In this document: one piece after another, positions 15,918 to 24,722 of the stretch
How the letters are laid out: each line of letters starts with the position of its first letter
Position numbering within the stretch: the stretch's first letter is position 1
Assembly (NCBI GenBank): GCA_947165435.1
Contig: CAMVAI010000030.1
Coordinates: 1-35,402 of the forward strand
Length of the DNA stretch: 35,402 nt
From: an uncultured Prevotella sp.
Lineage (GTDB): Bacteria; Bacteroidota; Bacteroidia; Bacteroidales; Bacteroidaceae
Reading direction: 5' to 3'
Translations under genes and position numbers: made by a program
Notes under the pieces: model-generated
Seen by the model: only the letters and a program-made list of their open reading frames with translations
What the model was told of the DNA's origin: nothing
Databases searched by the model: none

Positions 15918-16622
15918 ATGACAACTATCAAGAGAGACGACATACTGAAGACGGCCCAGTCGATGGACACGCTCTGGTCACCGCTTACCGACGAGCAGCG
16001 CCAGTTGCTCGCCGACCACATCGACATTCGCCACTACAAGAAGCACGACATCATATACCACGAGGGCGACAAGCCCCAGCATCTGTTCTGTCTGCTCAAG
16101 GGCCGTGTGAAGATATACAAGCTGGGCGTGGGTGGCCGTCAGCAGATAGTACACATGCCTCCGCTGAAGGGATTCTTCGGCTACAGCGACGGTTTCGTTG
16201 CCGACCGCTATACCACCGAGGCCGCCGCCGTCGAAGCTGTCACGCTCTGTGCCATCCCGCTGTCGGTCATCAAGCATCTCATTCTGCACAACAACACTAT
16301 AGCCGTCTTCTTCATCCGGCAGTTGGCCAACCTGTTGGGCTTTACCACCGAGAACATGGTCAGCCTGACGCAGAAGCACCTGCGGGGTCGGCTGGCCGAT
16401 GCGCTGCTTCACCTGAAAGAATACTACGGAACGGAGGATAACGGGCAGACGCTGGCAACCAGCCTGATACGCGAAGACCTGGCCAACCTGTCGAATATGA
16501 CTACGAGCAATGCTATCCGCACGCTGTCGGCATTTGCCGACGAGGGGCTGATCAGCATTGAAGGGCGCAAGATCAGCATTATGGACGAGCCGCTGCTGCG
16601 CCAGGTGTCGCAGATAGGATAG
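15918..16622 (+). CDS. Crp/Fnr-family transcriptional regulator
   Basis: 234 residues from the ATG at 15918; an earlier in-frame start at 15828 is upstream of the -7 box. The cyclic-nucleotide-like N-terminal beta domain (about 15-120) includes HDIIYHEGDKPQHLFCLLKGRVKIY. A dimer helix follows, then a C-terminal winged helix (LATSLIREDLANLSNMTTSNAIRTLSAFADEGLISIEGRKI). The usual Crp/Fnr cysteine cluster for Fe-S binding is not evident, so it is probably not an oxygen sensor. It is divergent from the glycogen operon and shares the about 210-base intergenic region, so regulating that operon is possible but unproven. Confidence 0.9.
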   Translation: MTTIKRDDILKTAQSMDTLWSPLTDEQRQLLADHIDIRHYKKHDIIYHEGDKPQHLFCLLKGRVKIYKLGVGGRQQIVHMPPLKGFFGYSDGFVADRYTTEAAAVEAVTLCAIPLSVIKHLILHNNTIAVFFIRQLANLLGFTTENMVSLTQKHLRGRLADALLHLKEYYGTEDNGQTLATSLIREDLANLSNMTTSNAIRTLSAFADEGLISIEGRKISIMDEPLLRQVSQIG

Positions 16623-16637
16623 CGGACGGCGTGTCGC

Positions 16638-17567
16638 CTAATCGGGTATCAGGAAGTTGATGACCTCCTGCTCCACCGTGATGCGGTAGCTGCCCTCCGG
16701 CTTGCCTATCAGCCGTCCGTCAACACCCACCAGCGCATGCTTGGCATCTTCTACCACCACCTCGCGGGTGCGGTAGGGGAACACGCTGCGATGGTTGAGG
16801 AACCGCCCCGTGACCAACAGCCACAGTCCGGCAAACACCTGTGTCATCTTAGCCTGGCAGACCACCGACACGTCGAGCATGCCGTTGTAGGGCACCGCAT
16901 TGGGTGTCTGCCCATAGCCCGGCCCGCTGCCTATGCACATGGTCATCACCTTGCGGTCGATGGTATCTTCGTTAATCTTCATGCGCATCTTATAGTCCAT
17001 GCGGTGGAAAATCATCAGGAAGATGGACACGAGGAACGACAGCTTGCGCGACCCTAACAGCGAACGGGCCTGGCGGCGCAGGTTCATCACGTCGGCTATC
17101 AGACCCACGTTGGCACAGTTCAGGAAATAGCGGTGACATGCTTCACCTTTTTTATTATTATAATGCAGGCACCCTAAGTCGATGGCCCGCACGCGGCGTT
17201 TCACCAGCCATTCTACGGTCTGCTCCGGGTTGCTCTCCTTGAAGTCCCAGTAGCGGGCAAAGTCGTTCAGCACGCCATTGGGGATGACACCCAGGGCTAT
17301 CGCATCGCGCACGGCCTTCTCTTCGCGCATCAGGCAGTTGACGGCATCGTTCAGCGCCGAGTCGCCGCCGACTATCACGATGGTCTTATAGCCGTTGTGT
17401 ATCAGCATGCTCACCAGCCGCTCCACGCTGCCGGTATTCTCGCTCTGCACAAAGTCGTAATCCACCCCGCGAGCATCCAGAATCTGCTGGATGCGCTCGC
17501 GAAACTTGGCCTTATGCCGTTTCGGGCAGTATAGCACGCCCCACTTGGTATTCTGCATATTACTCAT
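16638..17567 (-). CDS. Diacylglycerol/lipid kinase family protein
   Basis: 309 residues with the DAGK catalytic fold: TIVIVGGDSALNDAVNCLM at about 62-79 replaces the usual GGDGTxNE pattern, followed by LGVIPNGVLNDFARYW (the usual GTxNDFAR) and the C-terminal domain with MCIGSGPGYGQTPNAVPYNGMLDV. Members phosphorylate lipids, including diacylglycerol and sphingoid bases, using ATP. The Gly-to-Ser and Glu-to-Asp changes in the nucleotide loop mean the substrate or activity may differ. Last gene of a three-gene minus-strand run, six bases after the pectate lyase. Confidence 0.85.
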   Translation of the reverse strand: MSNMQNTKWGVLYCPKRHKAKFRERIQQILDARGVDYDFVQSENTGSVERLVSMLIHNGYKTIVIVGGDSALNDAVNCLMREEKAVRDAIALGVIPNGVLNDFARYWDFKESNPEQTVEWLVKRRVRAIDLGCLHYNNKKGEACHRYFLNCANVGLIADVMNLRRQARSLLGSRKLSFLVSIFLMIFHRMDYKMRMKINEDTIDRKVMTMCIGSGPGYGQTPNAVPYNGMLDVSVVCQAKMTQVFAGLWLLVTGRFLNHRSVFPYRTREVVVEDAKHALVGVDGRLIGKPEGSYRITVEQEVINFLIPD

Positions 17568-17573
17568 AGCCGT

Positions 17574-19040
17574 TCATTCGCCCATCAAACTGTTCAGATA
17601 GACCTCCAAGGCCGTATATCCCTCCTTAGTCAACACCCGGTTACGGTCGGCGGCATCGTCGGGGTTCAGTTGGTGCGCAAGCTCCCACGTGTCGTCCATG
17701 CCGTCATGGTCACGGTCGGCTACGGCCTGAGCAGCAGCATACTGCGGCCATCCGTCGGCATCGGCCGGCGAGTCGATGATGCCCTGGCGGTGGGCGGTCT
17801 GTCCGCTATAGCGGGGCTGTCCGCTCCTGACATCCTCCACGAGGCGACGCTCCACGGCATCGCGGCGCACGGTGCCCGCCCGCTGCAGTACCTGTTTGTA
17901 GGCTGCCTTGGCCGGCTCTGCCGGCGTAAGATATGTCTCATATTCCGGCTTCGTCAGCGGCTTACCTACCTTCATGGCACTGATGTCGAAGCCCGTCTTG
18001 TTGCTCACCAGCTGCCAGTTGTCCTTGGCCTTCGTGCCCTCCATCACGTTGCCGGCCATATACCATAGCGACGGCCCGGCGAGCGTCTTCCCCTTACGGG
18101 CTGCCGACAGCTCGATGAACACATTGTCCTCGGCGTGGGCCGGACCGGGCTTATAGTAGTTGCCCACAAAGTTACACTCGTGGCTGCTCCCCTCGCCGGC
18201 CTCGTTCTCGCCGCCATAGCACGAGTTGCGCCGACCCCAGTTGAAGTTGACATTGTTCTGGTATTCCAGAAACACATTCTTATCGACCTTCGGGTTGGTG
18301 GCACCGTTGATGCGCGGCGAACGGCTGTCGTTGCTAATCAGCAGGTTATGGTGAAACGTGGCCGGCGAGCCGCCCCACTGCGCACCGTAGCCGCGCACGC
18401 CCTTCTTGTGGCCGGCATCGTGCAGTCCTTCATGCACGATACACCACTGCACGGTGGTATAGTGGTTGTCGTACATGGTCATATTCTCCTCGCCGCTCCA
18501 TCCGAAGCAGCAGTGGTCGATGATGATGTTGCTGGCATTCTCGATGCCGATGGCACCACCCTCTATGAAGTTCTCTTTCTTCGATTTCGTCGGGTCGCCC
18601 TTCGTGCCGAGCCGTGAGCGGATGTTACGGATAATGACGTTCTCCGAACCGCCTAAGTTCAGCTTGCCGCCACGCAGCAGGATGCCCTCGCCGGGGGCTG
18701 TCTGTCCGGCAATGGTGACATTCTTCAGCTTGGCGCGTATGGAGTTCTCGCCCTTGCGCTGCGGATTGGGGCCGATGTCGATGATGCCGCTGACGCGGAA
18801 CACGATGGTGGCATCTTCACGGCCGGCCTCGGTCAGTGCCCACCGCAGCGAGCCTTCGCCCGTGTCGTTGAGGTTGGTCACCTCTACCACCCTTCCGCCA
18901 CGGCCGCCCGAGGCATACTTGCCAAAACCCTCGGCCGACGGGAAGGCTTTCAACGGCTGCGCCTGCATTTGCAGTGTAGCAGCCAGTGCCATCGCTATCA
19001 TGCATAATCTCTTCATCATATCCGGTCGTCGTTTAGTCAT
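17574..19040 (-). CDS. Secreted pectate lyase-like protein (beta-helix)
   Basis: 488 residues. A signal peptide (MMKRLCMIAMALAATLQMQA) is read from the ATG at 19019; the first ATG at 19040 adds seven residues and either start is possible. The mature part begins AFPSAEGFGKYASGGRGG, typical of PL1-like pectate lyases, and has the beta-helix repeats IIIDHCCFGWSGEENMT and VQWCIVHEGLHDAGH. A C-terminal DRDHDGMDDTWE resembles a calcium-binding thrombospondin-3/dockerin-like motif. It likely cleaves pectin-type polysaccharide outside the cytoplasm. It sits between lptB and a lipid kinase rather than in a polysaccharide utilisation locus. Confidence 0.85.
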   Translation of the reverse strand: MTKRRPDMMKRLCMIAMALAATLQMQAQPLKAFPSAEGFGKYASGGRGGRVVEVTNLNDTGEGSLRWALTEAGREDATIVFRVSGIIDIGPNPQRKGENSIRAKLKNVTIAGQTAPGEGILLRGGKLNLGGSENVIIRNIRSRLGTKGDPTKSKKENFIEGGAIGIENASNIIIDHCCFGWSGEENMTMYDNHYTTVQWCIVHEGLHDAGHKKGVRGYGAQWGGSPATFHHNLLISNDSRSPRINGATNPKVDKNVFLEYQNNVNFNWGRRNSCYGGENEAGEGSSHECNFVGNYYKPGPAHAEDNVFIELSAARKGKTLAGPSLWYMAGNVMEGTKAKDNWQLVSNKTGFDISAMKVGKPLTKPEYETYLTPAEPAKAAYKQVLQRAGTVRRDAVERRLVEDVRSGQPRYSGQTAHRQGIIDSPADADGWPQYAAAQAVADRDHDGMDDTWELAHQLNPDDAADRNRVLTKEGYTALEVYLNSLMGE

Positions 19041-19070
19041 TTTTTGTTTATTCTTACAGCTGTGCCTACC

Positions 19071-19910
19071 CTACTGGTTGTTCATGTCTTCCTCCATCTC
19101 CTTGCGCCGACGGGCCTCTGCCAGCTCCTCGAAGTTCTTCTTCTGCAGCACGAAATTGGTGCCCAGGTATTTCTCCTTCACTATCGGGTTGACGGCCAGC
19201 TCCTCGGGCGAGCCTTTGAAGAGGATGCGCCCCTCGAAGAGCAGGTAGGCACGGTCGGTGATGTTCAGCGTCTCGTGGACGTTATGGTCGGTAATCAGGA
19301 TGCCGATGTTGCGATACTTCAGCTGCCACACAATCTGCTGGATGTCCTCCACGGCAATGGGATCGACACCGGCAAAGGGCTCGTCAAGCATAATGAACTT
19401 CGGCTCAATGGCCAGACAGCGGGCTATCTCCGTGCGGCGGCGTTCGCCACCCGACAGGCGGTCGCCCAGATTCTTGCGCACCTTGCCAAGGCGGAACTCC
19501 TTGATCAGGCTCTCCAGTTTCTCCAGCTGGTAGTCGCGGGGCTTGCCGGTCATTTCGAGCACGCTCAATATGTTGTCCTCTACCGACATCTTGCGGAACA
19601 CCGAGGCCTCCTGGGCCAGGTATCCGATGCCGGCCCGAGCCCGCTTATAGACGGGATAGTCGGTCACCTCTTCGTCGCCCAGGTAGATATGTCCGCCGTT
19701 GGGCACTATCAGCCCCGTGGTCATATAGAACGAGGTGGTCTTGCCGGCGCCGTTGGGACCCAACAGTCCCACGATCTCGCCCTGCTTCACATCGAACGAC
19801 ACGTCGTTCACCACCGTGCGGCGGCCATAGATCTTGACCAGCCCCTCGGTGCGTAGCACCAGCCGTTCCGTCTGCGGTGCCTCTTCTTGTATGCGCTTTG
19901 TTTCATCCAT
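19071..19910 (-). CDS. lptB: LptB, ATPase of the LPS export ABC transporter
   Basis: 279 residues, longer than E. coli LptB (241) by N- and C-terminal extensions; the C-terminus is charged ([15 protein letters not shown]). Walker [10 protein letters not shown] is at 51-59, signature [16 protein letters not shown] and Walker [14 protein letters not shown] follow, and the His switch is in TDHNVHETL. With LptF/G it powers extraction of lipopolysaccharide from the inner membrane towards the LptC-A-D bridge. It heads the run lptB, pectate lyase, lipid kinase. Confidence 0.94.
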   Translation of the reverse strand: MDETKRIQEEAPQTERLVLRTEGLVKIYGRRTVVNDVSFDVKQGEIVGLLGPNGAGKTTSFYMTTGLIVPNGGHIYLGDEEVTDYPVYKRARAGIGYLAQEASVFRKMSVEDNILSVLEMTGKPRDYQLEKLESLIKEFRLGKVRKNLGDRLSGGERRRTEIARCLAIEPKFIMLDEPFAGVDPIAVEDIQQIVWQLKYRNIGILITDHNVHETLNITDRAYLLFEGRILFKGSPEELAVNPIVKEKYLGTNFVLQKKNFEELAEARRRKEMEEDMNNQ

Positions 19911-19918
19911 ATTGGCGG

Positions 19919-19926
19919 CAAAGTTA
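19919..19926 (-). promoter_or_regulatory. -7 box of lptB
   Basis: TAACTTTG on the minus strand, with a TTG about 21 bases further upstream (19948-19950). It ends only nine bases before the annotated ATG, implying a very short or absent leader. Confidence 0.6.
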
Positions 19927-20024
19927 CGAAAAAAAACTTGTAACGAACAAGCAATTTACGAAGATTAACGCAACAAAGTGCATAGACAAAGGCTTTTCGG
20001 GGAAAAACGAAGCAATACAGTGGT

Positions 20025-20291
20025 TTATGCTGGCACACTAATGATTGGTTCGCCGAGGGCCAGCGATATACCTGCAAGGGTTTTAGTCGTGAAGTTATGC
20101 CGACCAGTGAGCCATTTAGAGATTTCCGACTCCCGCTTACCCATCTTTGCGGCCAACTCCTTCTGTGTGATACCTTTCTTCTTCAGCAAGGTATCAATGC
20201 GGTCTGCAATCTCAAACGAGAGATTGAACTCGGCACGGGTCTCATCTGAGACGTTTGCCAGACACTCGCGAAATAACGGATTAGTAATCAT
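20025..20291 (-). CDS. XRE-family helix-turn-helix regulator (antitoxin-like)
   Basis: 88 residues. A helix-turn-helix of the XRE/Cro type spans about 35-72 (KKGITQKELAAKMGKRESEISKWLTGRHN). Its N-terminal helices (TRAEFNLSFEIADRID) resemble those of HigA-like antitoxins. Its start codon overlaps the stop of a 32-codon ORF (ATGA), a toxin-antitoxin style arrangement, but no normal-length toxin is present. It could be a remaining antitoxin after toxin loss or a small regulator with its peptide partner. Confidence 0.85.
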   Translation of the reverse strand: MITNPLFRECLANVSDETRAEFNLSFEIADRIDTLLKKKGITQKELAAKMGKRESEISKWLTGRHNFTTKTLAGISLALGEPIISVPA

Positions 20292-20386
20292 ATCTCAAAT
20301 ACTTTGTTGTCTATTCCCACTATCATGTTCTTCTCAATTGTAATGCTGCCGTTCTGCTCGATGGTCTTCAAATTAATCGTCTTCAT
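20288..20386 (-). CDS. 32-residue ORF overlapping the XRE regulator gene
   Basis: ATG at 20386, stop TGA overlapping the XRE start (ATGA). The product MKTINLKTIEQNG... ends DNKVFEI and has no family I recognise. There is an in-frame stop just upstream (TGA, separated by a single GCA codon), so the ORF is not the truncated end of a longer frame. The -7 box TATCTTTG (20417-20410) lies 24 bases before it. The tight translational coupling supports it being real, but it is too short for more. Confidence 0.5.
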   Translation of the reverse strand: MKTINLKTIEQNGSITIEKNMIVGIDNKVFEI

Positions 20387-20409
20387 TGCTCATTGTCATT
20401 TGGTCGGTG

Positions 20410-20450
20410 CAAAGATACAACTTTTTTCTTATAATTCACTTAAAAGTGAA
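20410..20450 (-). promoter_or_regulatory. Promoter and probable operator of the XRE pair
   Basis: TATCTTTG (20417-20410, minus strand) with a perfect inverted repeat TTCACTT-AA-AAGTGAA (20435-20450) where the -33 region would be. A further AAAAAGTGAAG half-site occurs near 20492-20502. XRE regulators bind such dyads, so autorepression is a reasonable inference. Confidence 0.55.
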
Positions 20451-20587
20451 GAAAATATATTAATTTTGTTATCAATTTGTGATATTCATAAAAAAGTGAA
20501 GCCTATTATTAACTTTTTGTCTAACTTTAGCCAAGAAAGCTGCACCATTCTCAATATTTTGTACTATCTTTGCAAACGGATTTCGCA

Positions 20588-20662
20588 ATGATGCGGTTTC
20601 CAACTAATTTGTGGGTTAAAGAAATGGCGTTCGCTATCTCATTCAAAGACCTCGAAATGTAG
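20588..20662 (+). other. Small 24-codon ORF in long leader
   Basis: ATG ATG CGG ... encodes MMRFPTNLWVKEMAFAISFK and ends at TAG 20662. It follows a TATCTTTG box (20565-20572) but no good -33 sequence. I do not recognise the peptide. The rest of 20663-20812 holds no gene that I can support, only short stem-loops such as CCTGC-GAT-GCAGG. Confidence 0.3.
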
Positions 20663-20812
20663 GAAGTTTCAAGGAATAATAGTCAGAGAATAGATAAAGT
20701 GGATGGTCATGCTTCTTTTATGCCCTACGATTAGCAAAGTTTAACGCCCTGCGATGCAGGATTTCGCGCTTTACAGCGTTTATAAAAGCAGAAACATTAA
20801 CAACAGAAAAAG

Positions 20813-21196
20813 ATGATAGAAATGAAAACAATGAAAATCTGGAGACTCGCTTTTGTGATGCTTGCTGCTCCAAAGAAATCTCTGGGAGTAATCGTCCTGT
20901 TGATTGTACCTTGTTTTGCTGCTGGCCAAAACTGCGTGGACAGTACAACGGTCAAGCAAGACAGCATAGCCTTTAGAACAGACTCTATATGCCAGCGGGA
21001 TGATATGTGCAATTACGATATCGTTAGAAAAGATAGTTGTCAACAGCAGCATAGACTATCTTTTGTCCGCAAAGAGCAAAGGCAAACATGGGATATTAGT
21101 CCTAATGCTGTAAAAATGCAGAAGTTCGATCCATACAGAAAGAAATTTACCGATATGCGGATAATGGAAACTATAGGCTCGCACGTAAGCAGATAA
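20813..21196 (+). CDS. Small exported protein of unknown function
   Basis: 127 residues (starts at residues 4 or 7 are also possible). A basic N-terminus and hydrophobic stretch (SLGVIVLLIVPCFAAG, about 23-38) look like a signal peptide or anchor, followed by a polar region with four cysteines in the mature part (NCVDS, SICQRDDMCN, DSCQQQ) and a Lys/Arg-rich end (FDPYRKKFTD). I do not recognise the family. It is the first gene of a run with a CPBP protease 37 bases later, then Lgt and an aspartic protease, so an envelope role is plausible. Confidence 0.6.
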   Translation: MIEMKTMKIWRLAFVMLAAPKKSLGVIVLLIVPCFAAGQNCVDSTTVKQDSIAFRTDSICQRDDMCNYDIVRKDSCQQQHRLSFVRKEQRQTWDISPNAVKMQKFDPYRKKFTDMRIMETIGSHVSR

Positions 21197-21233
21197 GATA
21201 CATCCTAATTTTGTCTCATTTTAAACTATTTTT

Positions 21234-21896
21234 ATGACGTATTCTAAAAAAGAATGTATTTTCAAGATGACAAGAGTCTTTCTTGCTTCCTTCATCTTGA
21301 TGGGCGTTTTCCTGTTGCCCTACTTCGCCTATATTTTCGGGCGGGACATCCCATTCAGTCGTACAACATTGGATATAGGAAACCTTCTGTGGCCGTTAGC
21401 AATTTTTGCCGTCTTACTTTACGAAGACAAGAAAGAGAAGTTGGGAATATGGTGTAATCCGAGCCTTGAAGTGAACCTGAAAACGGTTGTTCTGTCCTTG
21501 GCATTGGGAGTCCTCTGGCAGCTCATTATACTTCTACTGACCTCCTTGTTTGACGCGCCTAACACAGACCCTCGGGAGGCCTATACGTTGGCGCCCCTTA
21601 TCCTGCATATATTCTCCTTTTCCATCATCGGCCCCATTGCAGAGGAACTGTTTTTACGGAAATGGTACATATCCATGATGGAAAGAGCCTCTTTCAGCAA
21701 GACGGCGATTGTCGTTTCCAATGCGCTCATCTTTTACGTGGCGCATGTGGGTACAGGCGTTTGGAGATTTGATACACTGATGATGGCAGTCATCCTTTGC
21801 CTGATGTATATGAGAACCAGAGATGTTCGCTATTGTGTGATTACGCATGTCACATGCAATCTCTTGGGAATCTTCTCTGCTTATTATTTCGTATAG
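21234..21896 (+). CDS. CPBP-family intramembrane metalloprotease (Abi/CAAX-like)
   Basis: 220 residues with about six hydrophobic segments. Catalytic motifs of the CPBP/Abi (Rce1-like) family are all present: AEELFLR with Glu137-Glu138, FYVAHV with His171, and HVTCN with His205 and Asn209. Such proteases cleave substrates within or next to the membrane; bacterial members occur in bacteriocin self-immunity and protein maturation. It is 28 bases before the Lgt start, in the envelope cluster. Confidence 0.9.
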   Translation: MTYSKKECIFKMTRVFLASFILMGVFLLPYFAYIFGRDIPFSRTTLDIGNLLWPLAIFAVLLYEDKKEKLGIWCNPSLEVNLKTVVLSLALGVLWQLIILLLTSLFDAPNTDPREAYTLAPLILHIFSFSIIGPIAEELFLRKWYISMMERASFSKTAIVVSNALIFYVAHVGTGVWRFDTLMMAVILCLMYMRTRDVRYCVITHVTCNLLGIFSAYYFV

Positions 21897-21924
21897 AACA
21901 ATCTTCTTGCACTTTGGAGGTTAT

Positions 21925-22749
21925 ATGAATCAATTACTATATATCGTCTGGAATCCAGACCTCGTAGCATTCAGATTGGGTCCTCTGTCGGTACGATGGT
22001 ACGGGCTTTTGTGGCCAATCGGACTCGCACTAGCCTATCTCGTGGTGAAACGCCTGTATAAGGAGCAGAAAATCAAGGACGAACTCCTCGCCCCACTCTT
22101 CATCTACAGTTTCTTCGGTATCCTGATTGGTGCCCGACTGGGGCATTGCATCTTCTATCAGCCTCAGGATTTCCTGACTTCAGGGAAAGGCATCATAGAG
22201 ATGCTACTGCCGATACGCTTCATGGCTGACGGAGGCTGGAAACTGACAGGCTATGCCGGACTAGCTTCGCATGGCGGAACGCTGGGACTCATGATAGCCC
22301 TGTGGCTATATGTCCGCAAGACAAAACTGAGTATCTGGACGGTGCTCGATAATATCGCCATCGCTACAGGTACCACAGCCTGCTGTATCCGTTTGGGCAA
22401 CCTGATGAACTCAGAGATTATCGGAAAAATCTCCGATGTGCCCTGGGCTTTTATCTTCGAGAAGGTAGATATGATGCCCCGTCATCCTGGTCAGCTCTAC
22501 GAAGCCATAGCCTATGCCGTGCTCTTCTTCATCATGTGGACACTGCATAAACGGATGCCAGAGAAGATCGGTACAGGCTGGTATTTCGGCTTCTGTCTGA
22601 CGTATATCTTCACCTTCCGTTTTTTCATCGAGTACACTAAGGAGATACAAGAAGCCTTCGAGGCATCGCTGCCCATTGATATGGGTCAGATACTCTCCAT
22701 CCCGTTTATCATCCTCGGCGTGTACTGCATGCTAAGAGTCCGCAAATGA
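21925..22749 (+). CDS. lgt: Prolipoprotein diacylglyceryl transferase
   Basis: 274 residues from the ATG at 21925, preceded by GGAGG (21916-21920), which is unusual in Bacteroidetes and decides against the ATG at 21847. Seven-helix Lgt topology with conserved segments [34 protein letters not shown] (the Lgt signature with catalytic/essential Arg and Asn) and HPGQLYEA near the end. It transfers diacylglycerol from phosphatidylglycerol to the lipobox cysteine of lipoproteins. Its stop overlaps the following gene (ATGA). Confidence 0.95.
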   Translation: MNQLLYIVWNPDLVAFRLGPLSVRWYGLLWPIGLALAYLVVKRLYKEQKIKDELLAPLFIYSFFGILIGARLGHCIFYQPQDFLTSGKGIIEMLLPIRFMADGGWKLTGYAGLASHGGTLGLMIALWLYVRKTKLSIWTVLDNIAIATGTTACCIRLGNLMNSEIIGKISDVPWAFIFEKVDMMPRHPGQLYEAIAYAVLFFIMWTLHKRMPEKIGTGWYFGFCLTYIFTFRFFIEYTKEIQEAFEASLPIDMGQILSIPFIILGVYCMLRVRK

Positions 22750-24122
22750 AAATACAACTCTTTTATAGAAGATGCAACACATACGTAAAGGGTATGATGA
22801 TGCGAGAACAGAGTGAGATTGAAAATCGCTTGCTACTGCGCTCGACCTCCAGTCGCTTGCTACCTGTGGGACGCAAGAAAGGCCTCAAGAACAAGAAGGC
22901 AATTATTATAATGGCACTTGCCTTTATCCTGATGGCAACTCATGCCGAGGGTCAGGTGAAGTGGAAACCACTGCTGAAAGCCGTGGAGTTTTCAGAGCAC
23001 GACTTCGTGGACACCATCAGGGTAAGAATAGAGAGTGGTGCGGTGATTGTACCCGTAGAGATAGCCGGACAAGAGCGACATCTGCTGTTCGACACGGGAG
23101 CGGAGCACGGTTTCTGGTTTGGCAGTCAGGAGGAATGGATGAAGCCAACAGATGTTGACAGTGCCAAATGGCGCGACATCAACGACAAGACGGGTGCAGC
23201 TTCAGTCTTTAAGATTCCGGAGATGAGGATGGGCAACTTGGGGCTCAGTAACTATCCCGTCAGCGTGGGTGGGCATCTTGGTGACTACATCTGCGGGAGA
23301 TTTGACGGACTGATAGGCTTTGACCTCGTGACCAAAGGGCTGACGGTAAAGTTTGACACGAAGGACAGTCTGATGATACTGACCGACCGTAAGGGCTTCT
23401 TCGGCGAGGAGGAGAAAGGGCAGCCCACAGTGAAGTACTGGCTTGCAAAACCCACCTATCCGCTGGTCTATGTAGAGTTGCCTTTCGGCAGTACCTATAT
23501 GTTGTTCGACACGGGAGCCGTCGGGCATGGAGTGGACTTGTCGAACCAAGCATTGGCACACTGGTTGAAGAAAGAGAAGAAGCGGGCGACGATAGACAGC
23601 CTGGCACAACTGAGCGACACAACGCTCAATGCGAATATCGGACTCTACGGGGTTCATGCCGACACATTATTGGAACGCGTGGTTCACCTGCCGACAGTCC
23701 AGATGGGCAGTCTGACCGTCAAGGATGCATACGCCTCGTCGGCCAACATGAGTATGCTTATAGGTTCTGCACTGCTGAAACACGCCTCGCTCATTATCGA
23801 CAGTGCGAAGAAGCGCTATGTGTTCCTGCCGCATGACGGCAGCGGCGACATCACCTTGAATGACAAGACAAGTCACAGCATGAGGCTCGTTCCGACGGAC
23901 AGTACAGGCACTCTGCAAGCAGTAGTCCGCAAGGATTCGGAGGCTTACAGAAAAGGAGTCCGCACAGGCGACATGCTGATAGAGGCCGACGGCATCCCCA
24001 TCGATGACGTTTGCACCTATACTGCCATCCGTCAGCGCAAGAAATCAGGTGAGGAAATCCATTTCCTGTTCCGCTCACCCGATGGCACGGAGAAGCGCGT
24101 CGCAATAGCAAGAACGGAATAA
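22746..24122 (+). CDS. Retropepsin-like aspartic protease with two DTG motifs and a PDZ domain
   Basis: 458 residues. A signal anchor at 52-65 ([14 protein letters not shown]) places the rest outside the cytoplasm. Two aspartic-protease active-site motifs are visible, FDTGAEHG at 115-122 and FDTGAVGHG at 254-262, each followed by a retropepsin-like segment, then a PDZ domain at about 385-455 ([23 protein letters not shown]). Two DTG motifs in one chain would give a pseudo-dimeric, pepsin-like arrangement. It starts inside the Lgt stop codon and is probably translationally coupled. The substrate is unknown; envelope or lipoprotein processing is an inference from neighbours. Confidence 0.88.
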   Translation: MKIQLFYRRCNTYVKGMMMREQSEIENRLLLRSTSSRLLPVGRKKGLKNKKAIIIMALAFILMATHAEGQVKWKPLLKAVEFSEHDFVDTIRVRIESGAVIVPVEIAGQERHLLFDTGAEHGFWFGSQEEWMKPTDVDSAKWRDINDKTGAASVFKIPEMRMGNLGLSNYPVSVGGHLGDYICGRFDGLIGFDLVTKGLTVKFDTKDSLMILTDRKGFFGEEEKGQPTVKYWLAKPTYPLVYVELPFGSTYMLFDTGAVGHGVDLSNQALAHWLKKEKKRATIDSLAQLSDTTLNANIGLYGVHADTLLERVVHLPTVQMGSLTVKDAYASSANMSMLIGSALLKHASLIIDSAKKRYVFLPHDGSGDITLNDKTSHSMRLVPTDSTGTLQAVVRKDSEAYRKGVRTGDMLIEADGIPIDDVCTYTAIRQRKKSGEEIHFLFRSPDGTEKRVAIARTE

Positions 24123-24161
24123 CTTCAAATCTGAATTGAAGCATGAAGTATTTAATCTTAG

Positions 24162-24704
24162 TCCAACTCCTGTTTCTCAGTCGATTCGTACACAAAAGGA
24201 ACCGTCCCTTCTGTGTACAAGATGAGCAGACTGGAGAAGGAGAACGCTCAACTGCGCAGGGATGTGGATGAGTTAAACGGGCAGATAGAAAGGCTACACA
24301 CCGATATGCAGAAGTTGAAGGACAAGCACGCAAGGGAACTCAGCCGTAACCATGAACAACGCCAGCAGGAGGTGGGCAACTTGAAACGCATTTTAGACAA
24401 GGTTTACAGATGGTTCCCAAGTTTCAAGCGGTTCCTCAATATGGAGCATAAATGTCTTGCGTATGGCTTCAACGCAGAACAGACCGACAAACTGCTACAC
24501 GGGCAGACCATCAATTATAGTGGGTGGCTACACTCTAATAAGTATAGACGCAATGTACTTGTGGATAATGTCACGGCACAAGTGATAAGGAACGAGAAGC
24601 GAAACCTGATTCTACAGATCAACGAGACACCCATTACCCAATGGTTTATGGAACAGTTTGGGCTATCTCAAAGTCAGACTCGAAAGAAGGGATTTGGGCT
24701 TTAA
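24162..24704 (+). pseudogene. Relaxase-like (MobV/Pre-type) C-terminal remnant
   Basis: The frame opens after a TAG at 24159-24161 with no ATG until the second in-frame codon region; the first usable start is GTG 24213 (or ATG 24222). The 163-residue tail has a coiled-coil-like N-terminal part (LEKENAQLRRDVDELNGQIE) and an end (RNVLVDNVTAQVIRNEKRNL) that resembles the C-terminal part of Bacteroides mobilisation relaxases. The absence of the catalytic N-terminal half supports a truncated remnant. The call rests on pattern resemblance only, so it may instead be an uncharacterised coiled-coil protein. Confidence 0.45.
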
Positions 24705-24718
24705 GCCTATCCCTTTCG
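24681..24718. terminator. Inverted repeat between convergent genes, likely bidirectional terminator
   Basis: CGAAAG-AAGGGA and GGGCTT pair with AAGCC-TATCCCTTTCG around TTAA, giving an imperfect hairpin with pyrimidine-rich ends. It sits between the + strand remnant and the - strand gene and could terminate both. Confidence 0.45.
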
Positions 24719-24722
24719 ATAT

